Origin: Vulcanimicrobiota bacterium
GTDB lineage: Bacteria > Vulcanimicrobiota > Vulcanimicrobiia > Vulcanimicrobiales > Vulcanimicrobiaceae
Direction: 5' to 3'
Assembly: GCA_019233415.1 (NCBI GenBank)
Contig: JAFAMK010000005.1
Location: 1 to 5,500 of the forward strand
Length of the DNA stretch: 5,500 nt
Part shown: positions 1 through 5,500 of the stretch, in pieces
Layout of the letters: each line of letters starts with the position of its first letter
Numbering within the stretch: position 1 is the stretch's first letter
Position numbers and translations under genes: made by a program
The notes under the pieces: generated by a model
Database searches by the model: none
Seen by the model: the letters and a program-made list of their open reading frames with translations, nothing else
Told to the model about the DNA's origin: nothing

Positions 1-597
1 CTTTTCACGTCGTGCGATGTGTTCATGCATATACGAAACGTGAACGCGGTCGAATGCAGCATTGGGGCGTGTCAGAATCGTATGTACCCAACGTCTTTCT
101 TCGTCGAGCGCGCGTTCGAATCGATTTGCTTCGAGCTCAAGGCGTCCCGAACCGAACTCCGGATCGGAGAATCCGATGACACTCTCGCTAACATCGACAG
201 CCGTGATGACCACGGCGTGCGTGGAGTGCGGGAAGGCAATCAGGGCGACGATCGGGCGATCGCGCTGTAGTTCGCGGAGGATCGTTTCGAGGCGGATGGG
301 CCGGCGGAACGCCGGGGCCGCATAGACGCCGTGCGCGGCGAGGACGCTGTCGACGTCGTGCGGGACGTCGCAGCGGCTCGTTCGCTCGTTGCCGGCGCAG
401 CACGTCTCGCGCTGGCCGAGAAACCGCGTCGCGTACTCGCACTGTGTGTGAGTCGGTCCGCCGTAGTGGTCGACAACCGACTTCGAGACCGCCGCCCAGC
501 ACCAGTTCACCCCGATCTGGCATTCGAGCGAAAAGTCGAGCGCCGCGTCCCAACGACGGTCGGGACGGGCCGAGCGTAGGCGACCTGCATCGATCAC
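1..597 (-). CDS. Papain-like cysteine protease (AvrRpt2/C39-like fold), C-terminus cut by window edge
   Basis: This minus-strand frame is open from an in-frame TGA at 628-630 to the left edge and shows 199 codons. Seen: an NWCWAAVS motif with the presumed nucleophile Cys33, a THAVVI motif with presumed catalytic His127, and a SDPEFG motif (Asp145) about 18 residues later, giving the Cys-His-Asp order of papain-like proteases. Further cysteines lie at 26, 53 (TQC), 66-67 (CC) and 76; the TQC...CC...C pattern recalls bacterial 'papain-like cysteine protease' proteins related to the AvrRpt2 (C70) and C39 groups. Start chosen: GTG at 595-597, the only usual start codon between the upstream stop and the Cys motif; it has no convincing Shine-Dalgarno sequence. 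No signal peptide or membrane segment is visible, so a cytoplasmic enzyme or one exported by another route is likely. Substrate unknown. It lies 61 bases after the ligase gene on the same strand. Composition falls toward the left edge (53% G+C over 1-180). Confidence 0.72.
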   Translation of the reverse strand, partial: MIDAGRLRSARPDRRWDAALDFSLECQIGVNWCWAAVSKSVVDHYGGPTHTQCEYATRFLGQRETCCAGNERTSRCDVPHDVDSVLAAHGVYAAPAFRRPIRLETILRELQRDRPIVALIAFPHSTHAVVITAVDVSESVIGFSDPEFGSGRLELEANRFERALDEERRWVHTILTRPNAAFDRVHVSYMHEHIARREK

Positions 598-603
598 ACT
601 GGG

Positions 604-616
604 GGCGGTGCCCGCC
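604..616 (-). other. Small GC-rich inverted repeat ahead of the protease gene
   Basis: A perfect 5-bp all-GC stem (GGCGG / CCGCC) with a 3-base loop lies in the 61-base spacer between the ligase stop and the protease GTG start, ending 7 bases upstream of that start. In mRNA it would sit where a ribosome binding site should be. There is no T-tract, so it does not look like an intrinsic terminator. In DNA this rich in G+C it may be chance. Confidence 0.22.
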
Positions 617-658
617 GATGTCGTCGGTCAGTTCACGAGGTCTACTTCGGGCGAATCG

Positions 659-1681
659 CTACTCGAGCAGCGCGATCGCGCGGTCGGGCGTTGCGAGCTG
701 GTCGACCGTGCACTGGCGCGGCGCTTTGTCGATGCGCCAGCGTACGGGGCGCGTGCCGTGTCGGATGCGGCCGCCGGTGACTTGGTCGAACGCCACCTCC
801 AGCACGAGGTCGTGCTTCATCTTCACGTAGCTGCGGTCGCGTTCGGGGTCGCGGGTCCAGCGGCTCGGCGCGCCGCCCGGTGCGCCGCCGGTGAAGCCGG
901 GTTCGCCGAGGTGCGGGCGCAGGCGCTCGATGAGCGCGCGCTTTTCTTCCGCGGGGAAGGCGCTGCAGAAGCCGATGTAGTCGAGCAATCCGTCGTCGTC
1001 GTAGAGGCCGAGCAGCAGCGAACCGATCGCCTCGGTCGAGTCCTTCGCGAAGCGGTAGCCGCCGACGACGCAGTCGGCAGTGCGCACGCGCTTCACCTTG
1101 ACGGCGGCGTCGCGCGTTCCGCTCGCGTACGCGGCGTCGGCGCGCTTTGCGATCACGCCGTCGAGTGCGCCGCCGACGCGCGCGAACCAGTCGTCGACGA
1201 CGGCGCGGTCGCGCGTCGCCGGCGAAAGCCGCAGCGTCCGCCCGTCGAACGTGCGCGCGAACGCTTCCAACCGCGCACGGCGTTCGACGAGCGGCAACGC
1301 GACGAGGTCGGTCTCGTCCTCGTCGAGCAGGTCGAACAGCAGGTACCAGGCCGGCGTCGTCCTCGCGAGCATCGCGACGCGCGACGCGGCGGGATGAATG
1401 CGCTGCTGCAGCGCGTCGAACGAGAGTGCGCCGGCGTACGGAACGACCAGCTCGCCATCGAGGACGAAGCGTTTCGCCGGGAGGCTCGCGAGCGCTTCGA
1501 CGATCTCGGGGAAGTAGCGGGCGAGCGGCTGACCTGCCTTCGACTGCAGCACGACGTCGCGCCCGTCGCGGAACGCAAGACAGCGGAAACCATCCCACTT
1601 CGGCTCGTACTGCCACTCCGGCCCGACCGGCACGTCGGCGACCGAGCGCATCTCCATCGGCGGGTATCCGAACGGGATCAT
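659..1681 (-). CDS. ATP-dependent DNA ligase, LigC / LigD-ligase-domain type
   Basis: A 340-residue ATP-dependent DNA ligase that seals nicks through an enzyme-AMP intermediate. Seen in order: motif I EPKWDGFR with the AMP-accepting Lys28; motif III FVLDGELV (Asp75-Gly76-Glu77); motif IIIa around FDLL (116-119); motif IV LDGVIAKR (173-180, Lys179); motif V VKVKR (194-198) followed by TADCVVGGYR; then an OB-fold-like C-terminal region with a DQVTGGRIRHGT stretch. The length matches stand-alone LigC-type ligases and the ligase domain of LigD. The ATG at 1679-1681 overlaps the TGA of the polymerase gene (ATGA), implying translational coupling. No polymerase or phosphoesterase domain is attached. 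By family it is expected to act in NHEJ or in repair of gaps; which one cannot be told without finding Ku. LigC and LigD-ligase are hard to separate by eye, so no symbol is given. Confidence 0.95.
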   Translation of the reverse strand: MIPFGYPPMEMRSVADVPVGPEWQYEPKWDGFRCLAFRDGRDVVLQSKAGQPLARYFPEIVEALASLPAKRFVLDGELVVPYAGALSFDALQQRIHPAASRVAMLARTTPAWYLLFDLLDEDETDLVALPLVERRARLEAFARTFDGRTLRLSPATRDRAVVDDWFARVGGALDGVIAKRADAAYASGTRDAAVKVKRVRTADCVVGGYRFAKDSTEAIGSLLLGLYDDDGLLDYIGFCSAFPAEEKRALIERLRPHLGEPGFTGGAPGGAPSRWTRDPERDRSYVKMKHDLVLEVAFDQVTGGRIRHGTRPVRWRIDKAPRQCTVDQLATPDRAIALLE

Positions 1682-2703
1682 GGTGCACTGCTACTCGTGG
1701 AGGACGCGCGCGGTTTCCGCTTCGGCACGCGCACCGTTTCGGGGATGAACCGCGCGAGATCGAGCCGGCCGGTCGTCGCCTTCATCGGTTCCCACAAATC
1801 GCCGACGCGCGCGAGGCGTTCGCGGATCGTGTCAAGGCGAAAGTCGTCGATCTCGATCCCCGCCGCGATCTCGTCCCACGTCACCGGCGTCGAGATCGTC
1901 GCGCGCGGCTTCGCGCGGATCGAGTAGACGGAGGCGAGCGTCTTGCCCCAGGCGTTCTGGTTGTAGTCGACCAGGACGCGGCCGCTCGGGCGCTTCGCGA
2001 CCTTGTACTCGGCGGTGATGACGTCGGGGTGCATGCGTTCCATCGTCTGCGCGAACGCCTTGGCAAAGGTCCAGACCTCCTTCTGCAGCGGTCCGCGAAC
2101 GATCGGCACGTAGACGTGAATGCCCGACGAGCCCGAGGTTTTCGCGTAGGCAGGGATGCCGAGATCGCCGAGCGCTTCGTGCACGTGCAGCGCGACGGTG
2201 CGGACCGTCGCGAACGTCGTGCTGCCGTCCTTGACCGGATCGAGGTCGAAGTGCAGGTAGTCGGGGCGGTCGACGTCGTCGCAGCGCGAGTACCACTCGT
2301 TCAGGTCGATGCAGCCCAGGTTGATGAGCCACAGCAGGCTCGCCAGGTCGTCGACGATCGGGAAGGCGATGATGCTGCCGCTGCCGTGCTCGATCGAGCA
2401 CGTGCGCAGCCACGGCGGCGCGTTCGCCGGCGTGCGCTTCATGTAGAAGAAATCGCCGCTCGCGCCGTTCGGGTAGCGCTTCATCACCTGCGCGCGGCCC
2501 TGCATGTAGGGGACCAAGAACGGCGCGACGTCGGCGTAGTACTGCAGCACGTCGCCCTTCGTCGCCCCGGTCTGCGGGAAGAACTCCTTGCGCAGGTTCG
2601 TCAGGGCGACCTCGCGCCCGTCGGGCCGCAGGACGGCAGCCTCCCGGTCGCGGGGGATCGGGAAGCGTCCGGGCTCAAATGTCGACGTCGTGTTTCGGGT
2701 CAT
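1678..2703 (-). CDS. LigD-type polymerase/primase domain protein (NHEJ PolDom)
   Basis: A 341-residue archaeo-eukaryotic-primase-like polymerase of the LigD PolDom family, which adds nucleotides (often ribonucleotides) at broken DNA ends during NHEJ. Seen: the N-terminal VALTNLRKEFFP region (32-43); the conserved MKRYPNG and FFYMKR stretches (74-90); the metal-binding DLD in HFDLDP (Asp153, Asp155); SGSSGIHVYVP with His196 (190-200); and VLVDYNQNAWGKT with the third metal ligand Asp246. All catalytic positions are kept. The C-terminus is a short basic/Ser-rich tail rather than a ligase domain, so this is the polymerase half of a split LigD. Start chosen: ATG at 2701-2703; a TTG 39 bases upstream would add 13 residues lying inside the xth coding sequence and is less likely. 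Upstream bases read GCAGGTG directly before ATG, an oddly close Shine-Dalgarno-like run. Its stop overlaps the ligase start. Confidence 0.95.
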   Translation of the reverse strand: MTRNTTSTFEPGRFPIPRDREAAVLRPDGREVALTNLRKEFFPQTGATKGDVLQYYADVAPFLVPYMQGRAQVMKRYPNGASGDFFYMKRTPANAPPWLRTCSIEHGSGSIIAFPIVDDLASLLWLINLGCIDLNEWYSRCDDVDRPDYLHFDLDPVKDGSTTFATVRTVALHVHEALGDLGIPAYAKTSGSSGIHVYVPIVRGPLQKEVWTFAKAFAQTMERMHPDVITAEYKVAKRPSGRVLVDYNQNAWGKTLASVYSIRAKPRATISTPVTWDEIAAGIEIDDFRLDTIRERLARVGDLWEPMKATTGRLDLARFIPETVRVPKRKPRASSTSSSAP

Positions 2704-3466
2704 CACCTGCAATCTCAACGGGGTTCGGGCCGCCGCGCGCAAGGGGTTCTTCGCCTGGATGGACGCGCAAGACCCCGATCTGGTGTGCCTTCAGGAGACC
2801 AAGGCGCAGGAGCATCAGCTCCCGCCCGAGGCGCTCGATCTCACCCGCTACACCTCCGTCTTCGTCGATGCCCAGAAGAAAGGCTACAGCGGCGTCGCGC
2901 TCTACGCCAAGCGCCCGCCGCTGCGGGTCGTGCGGGGCCTCGGGATGCCGGACATGGACGCCGAGGGACGCTTCGTGCGGATGGACTTCGAGGGCGGCCT
3001 GTCCGTGGCGTCGCTGTACGTCCCCTCGGGGACGACCGGGCCGGCGCGGCAGGCGGTCAAGGAGCAGTTCCTCGACCGCTTCATCGGCGACATGGTCCGC
3101 ATGAAGAACGAAGGGCACCCGTTCATCATCTGCGGCGACTACAACATCGCGCACCGCGACATCGACGTGTTCAGCGTGAAGTCGTGCACCGGCGTGACCG
3201 GCTTTCTGCCGCAGGAGCGCGCTTGGATGGACGACGTGATCGGGCGCGTCGGCTGGGTCGACGCGTTCCGCGTCGTGCGGCCGAACGAGCCCAAGCAGTT
3301 CACGTGGTGGTCCGGTTGGAAGGGCGCCTGGGAAAAGAACCTGGGCTGGCGGATCGACTACCAACTGATCACGCCCGACCTCGCGCCCCACGTCCGCGCC
3401 GCATCGATCTACAAGGACGAGCGCTTTTCCGACCATGCGCCCGTCACCATCGACTACGACCTCTAG
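2690..3466 (+). CDS. xth: Exodeoxyribonuclease III / AP endonuclease
   Basis: A 258-residue enzyme of the exonuclease III family (endonuclease/exonuclease/phosphatase fold), which cuts DNA at abasic sites and trims or dephosphorylates 3' ends in base excision repair. Seen: ITCNLNG (Asn8), CLQETKA with metal-binding Glu36, SLYVPSG (Tyr110), ICGDYNIAHRDIDV (Asp150, Asn152), QFTWWS (203-208), GWRIDY (Asp223) and RFSDHAPV (Asp248, His249). Every expected catalytic residue is present and the length is usual for the family. Start chosen: GTG at 2690-2692, which gives the usual family N-terminus (FRVITCNLNG just after the start). A TTG at 2588 would add 34 residues that are only antisense to the polymerase gene. 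No clear Shine-Dalgarno sequence precedes the GTG. The gene is head-to-head with the polymerase gene, overlapping it by 14 bases, so any promoter must lie inside that gene's 5' coding region. Confidence 0.96.
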   Translation: MFRVITCNLNGVRAAARKGFFAWMDAQDPDLVCLQETKAQEHQLPPEALDLTRYTSVFVDAQKKGYSGVALYAKRPPLRVVRGLGMPDMDAEGRFVRMDFEGGLSVASLYVPSGTTGPARQAVKEQFLDRFIGDMVRMKNEGHPFIICGDYNIAHRDIDVFSVKSCTGVTGFLPQERAWMDDVIGRVGWVDAFRVVRPNEPKQFTWWSGWKGAWEKNLGWRIDYQLITPDLAPHVRAASIYKDERFSDHAPVTIDYDL

Positions 3467-3479
3467 GCGCGTTAGAACC

Positions 3480-3501
3480 GACGGTGCAGCGGAACACCGT
3501 C
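3480..3501 (+). terminator. Hairpin after xth; possible weak terminator or mRNA-stabilising stem
   Basis: A perfect 7-bp inverted repeat, GACGGTG (3480-3486) and CACCGTC (3495-3501), encloses an 8-base loop in the 61-base spacer between xth and the secreted-protein gene. No T-run follows, so it lacks half of a classic intrinsic terminator. It could equally protect a 3' end, be a protein-binding dyad in front of the next gene, or be chance. Confidence 0.3.
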
Positions 3502-3518
3502 AGCCCGCGATGTGTTGT

Positions 3519-3525
3519 AGAAAGG
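3519..3525 (+). promoter_or_regulatory. Probable ribosome binding site of the secreted-protein gene
   Basis: The purine run AGAAAGG lies immediately ahead of the ATG at 3528 with only two bases between them, which is tight. It supports ATG 3528 over the in-frame ATG at 3510, which has no purine-rich run in front of it. Confidence 0.4.
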
Positions 3526-3527
3526 CT

Positions 3528-3929
3528 ATGACCAAACACATCCGCACCGCGGCGGCGGCCGCGGGCCTGCTCGCGGCGCTCGCGCTGCCGGTCGCCTCGT
3601 CGGCGGCCAGCTCGACGAGCGGCTCGCCGCAGCAGTACACCATGCAAACGCGCTTCGCCGACGAGTACCACGGCGGCGAGTGGGACGCGACGATGGTCCT
3701 GACCGTCTATCCGAACGGGATCGTCCAGGGAACCTACCGGCCGCAAGACGGCGGCTGGAAGACCGTCACCGGCGGCGTCGACGGCCAGCAGATCTGGCTC
3801 GACATCGGGATGATGCGCCCGCTGCACCTGACGGGGACGTTCCGCAACGGTGAGCTGCGCACGATCGCCGCGATCCCCGGCCCGGACACCTACACGCTCG
3901 AGTCGACCTCCGTCACGCGGAACGGCTGA
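3528..3929 (+). CDS. Small secreted protein of unknown function
   Basis: A 133-residue protein not recognised as a named family. Seen: a typical Sec signal peptide with a positive N-terminus (Lys3, Arg6), an Ala/Leu-rich hydrophobic core (about 8-23) and a likely cut near SSA-A (after residue 26). The mature part of about 107 residues has no cysteine and no lipobox. It is rich in alternating polar/hydrophobic segments with Gly turns (VYPNGIVQGTY, VDGQQIWLDIG, LHLTGTFRNGEL, TYTLESTSV), suggesting a small all-beta domain in the periplasm or outside the cell. Start chosen: ATG 3528 with AGAAAGG just upstream; ATG 3510 would add six residues. It follows xth by 61 bases on the same strand and could be co-transcribed, though the hairpin between them may separate them. 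Its last 17 bases overlap the 3' end of the convergent cysNC gene. The coding call is well supported; function is unknown. Confidence 0.82.
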   Translation: MTKHIRTAAAAAGLLAALALPVASSAASSTSGSPQQYTMQTRFADEYHGGEWDATMVLTVYPNGIVQGTYRPQDGGWKTVTGGVDGQQIWLDIGMMRPLHLTGTFRNGELRTIAAIPGPDTYTLESTSVTRNG

Positions 3930-5500
3930 TCGACCGCGGCCCGAGCCGGACCGCGTCGACGACGTAGTCGAGCGCTGCGGCAACGCAGCGGTCGACGTCG
4001 TCGTGCTCGGTGTCGAGCACCAGCTCCGGTTCGAGCGGGACGTCGTAGCCGGCGTCGACGCCGGTGAACCCGACGATCTCGCCGGCGCGCGCGCGCGCGT
4101 ACAAGTGCTTGGGATCGCGCGCCTCGCAGGTCGCGAGCGACGCGGCGACGTGGACCTCGTGGAACGCGTCGCCGACGATCCCGCGCGCGAGCGCGCGGTC
4201 CTCGGCCGCCGGCGAGACCAGCGACGTCACGACGATCGCGCCGGCCTCGGCGAAGAGCTTCGCGACTTCGGCGACGCGGCGAATGTTCTCGCGGCGCCCC
4301 TCTTCCGAAAAGTCCAGGTCGCTGTTGAGCCCGGTGCGCAGCGTGTCGCCGTCGAGCGCGTAGACGCGGTACTCGCGCCGGAACAGCTCGCGCTCGACGC
4401 GCATCGCGATCGTCGTCTTCCCCGACGCGGGAAGGCCCGTCAGCCACAGGACGAGCCCCTGGTGACCGTTGCGCTCGACGCGCTCGGCGGTCGTGACCAG
4501 GTGCGTGGACGCGTAGACGTTCGACCCCGCCGGCTGCAGCTGAACCGCGTGCGCGGCGGCGATCGGCACGCCGCGCCGCGCGATCGCGCAGCGCGCGTCT
4601 TCGTCGAGCGCGAGCGGTGCGCCGGTTCGCAGCGAGAGCGCGTAGACGGTGCCGCGCGTCGCGACGCCATGCTCGGTCCGTTCGAGCGTGCGCGGGTCGA
4701 CCGCTTCGTGAATCGCGACGATTCGCGCCGAGACGTCGGCGGTTCCCGCGCGCAGGCGCACGGTCTCGTCGAGGTGCGGTGGGTCTCGGTCGAACCAGCA
4801 GGCGTGCACGCGCAGCGAGCGGACCGTCACCGGCGGCGCGTCCTCGTGCGAGAGAACGTCGCCGCGGTCGACGTAGACCGGCGCGTCGAAGACGATTCCG
4901 ACCGGCTCGCCCGGGCCGGCGCTCACCGCGTCCTGCGGCCACGCGCGCAGCGCGGCGACGCGCGCCGTCTTCCCCGCCGGCGAGACCAGCAGCACGTCGC
5001 CGACGGTCACGCGCCCGGCGCGCACGATCCCCGCGACGACGCGCTCGTCGCCGCGCCGGTAGACGTCCTGCACCCAGATGCGCAGCGGCTCGTGCTCGGG
5101 TTCCGCCGCGCGCGGCGCGGTCGCCGCGAGCAGCTCGGCCAGCGGCGGTCCGGCGTACCACGGCGTGCGCGTGGAAGGTGTGACGACGTTGTCGCCGTCG
5201 CGCGCGGAGACCGGAACGACCGCGCGCACGCCGACGCCGACCGCTTCGAGCGCGGTGCGCGCCGCGTCGCCGGCCGCGACGACGCGCGCCTCGTCGAGCA
5301 CCGCGTCGATCTTGTTCACCGCGACGAGCACCGACGGAATTCCGAGCAGCCCGAGCAGGTAGATGTGCCGGCGCGTCTGGTCCTCGACGCCGCGCTCCGC
5401 GTCGACGACGAGGACCGCCGTGTCGGCGTCGCTCGCGCCGGTCATCGCGTTGGCGAGGAATTCTTCGTGTCCGGGCGCGTCGATCAGCGCGCAGCGCCGG
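3913..5500 (-). CDS. cysNC: CysN-CysC fusion: sulfate adenylyltransferase GTPase subunit / APS kinase, N-terminus cut by window edge
   Basis: A bifunctional sulfate-activation enzyme. The CysN part uses GTP to drive APS formation with CysD; the CysC part phosphorylates APS to PAPS. 528 complete codons are visible, numbered here from 5499. GTPase part: G3 DAPGH (7-11), G4 NKID (62-65), G5-like PVSARDGDN (96-104), then EF-Tu-like beta domains including LRIWVQDVYRR. The P-loop (G1) and switch I lie beyond the right edge, probably about 80-110 residues. CysC part from about residue 348: Walker A GLPASGKTT (355-363), DGDTLR (383-388), RRENIRR, the presumed phospho-acceptor Ser429 in VSP, RDPKHLY and GFTGVD (477-482). 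Both halves look intact where visible. G3 reads DAPGH rather than the DTPGH of classical CysN, suggesting a divergent branch, and CysC shows DLDF where DLGF is usual. A cysD partner would be expected upstream, beyond the right edge. The 3' end overlaps the secreted-protein gene. Confidence 0.93.
   Translation of the reverse strand, partial: RRCALIDAPGHEEFLANAMTGASDADTAVLVVDAERGVEDQTRRHIYLLGLLGIPSVLVAVNKIDAVLDEARVVAAGDAARTALEAVGVGVRAVVPVSARDGDNVVTPSTRTPWYAGPPLAELLAATAPRAAEPEHEPLRIWVQDVYRRGDERVVAGIVRAGRVTVGDVLLVSPAGKTARVAALRAWPQDAVSAGPGEPVGIVFDAPVYVDRGDVLSHEDAPPVTVRSLRVHACWFDRDPPHLDETVRLRAGTADVSARIVAIHEAVDPRTLERTEHGVATRGTVYALSLRTGAPLALDEDARCAIARRGVPIAAAHAVQLQPAGSNVYASTHLVTTAERVERNGHQGLVLWLTGLPASGKTTIAMRVERELFRREYRVYALDGDTLRTGLNSDLDFSEEGRRENIRRVAEVAKLFAEAGAIVVTSLVSPAAEDRALARGIVGDAFHEVHVAASLATCEARDPKHLYARARAGEIVGFTGVDAGYDVPLEPELVLDTEHDDVDRCVAAALDYVVDAVRLGPRSISRSA

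Noticed and set aside
188..553. Minus-strand 121-codon frame and overlapping plus-strand frames in the first 600 bases
   Set aside because: Low-complexity Arg/Pro translations; the third minus frame through the same bases encodes a coherent protease with catalytic motifs.
642..1688. Minus-strand 348-codon frame overlapping the ligase in another frame
   Set aside because: Arg/Ala-rich shadow; the ligase frame carries all the nucleotidyltransferase motifs.
608..1927. Long plus-strand open frame (439 codons) opposite the ligase and the polymerase 3' end
   Set aside because: It is antisense to two genes with complete catalytic motifs, is rich in Arg/Ala/Val/Asp as expected of a reverse-frame shadow, and shows no recognisable motif.
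2588..2689. N-terminal extension of exonuclease III from a TTG
   Set aside because: The extension is antisense to the conserved N-terminal part of the polymerase gene and has no counterpart in the family, whose proteins begin just before the ITCNLNG motif.
2704..2760. Possible sigma-70-like promoter for the polymerase gene (TTGCGC ... TGAGAT)
   Set aside because: The -10-like box matches the consensus poorly and the stretch is coding sequence of xth; too weak to annotate.
2675..3436. Minus-strand 253-codon frame opposite xth
   Set aside because: Antisense shadow of a gene with all exonuclease III catalytic residues; no motifs of its own.
1147..3531. Very long plus-strand open frame (794 codons) spanning ligase, polymerase and xth
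   Set aside because: It is extremely Arg-rich and runs antisense to two real genes, then in the wrong frame through xth; absence of stops is expected in DNA of this G+C content.
3890..5161. Minus-strand 423-codon frame inside cysNC
   Set aside because: Almost pure Arg/Ala translation, out of frame with the CysN and CysC motifs.

Overview
The window is uniformly GC-rich (roughly two thirds or more by eye; one hand-counted 60-base line at 4561-4620 is 78% G+C). Genes are tightly packed and codons end in G or C. This fits a free-living, high-GC bacterium that carries the DNA end-joining (NHEJ) machinery, as many soil actinobacteria, proteobacteria and deep-branching environmental phyla do. No ribosomal RNA or other strong taxonomic marker is present, so the lineage cannot be named.

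Layout, left to right. (a) 1-597, minus strand: the N-terminal 199 codons of a papain-like cysteine protease that runs off the left edge. (b) 659-1681, minus: an ATP-dependent DNA ligase of the LigC / LigD-ligase-domain type. (c) 1678-2703, minus: a LigD-type polymerase/primase domain protein whose stop overlaps the ligase start (ATGA). (d) 2690-3466, plus: exonuclease III / AP endonuclease, divergent from the polymerase gene, with 5' ends overlapping by 14 bases. (e) 3528-3929, plus: a 133-residue secreted protein of unknown function. (f) 3913-5500, minus: a CysN-CysC fusion (sulfate adenylyltransferase GTPase subunit plus APS kinase) that runs off the right edge and overlaps gene (e) tail-to-tail by 17 bases.

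How they work together. The central block (b-d) is a DNA repair cluster: a polymerase that fills or extends broken ends, a ligase that seals them, and an exonuclease/AP endonuclease that can clean 3' ends. LigD is split into separate polymerase and ligase proteins, with no phosphoesterase domain and no Ku in the window. The protease gene follows the ligase on the same strand after 61 bases and could be co-transcribed with it, but nothing in its sequence links it to repair. The sulfate-activation gene is a separate unit transcribed from beyond the right edge.

There is no gene-free stretch longer than 61 bases. No tRNA, rRNA, CRISPR array or mobile element was seen. The long plus-strand open frames opposite the ligase and polymerase genes are shadows of high-GC coding sequence.
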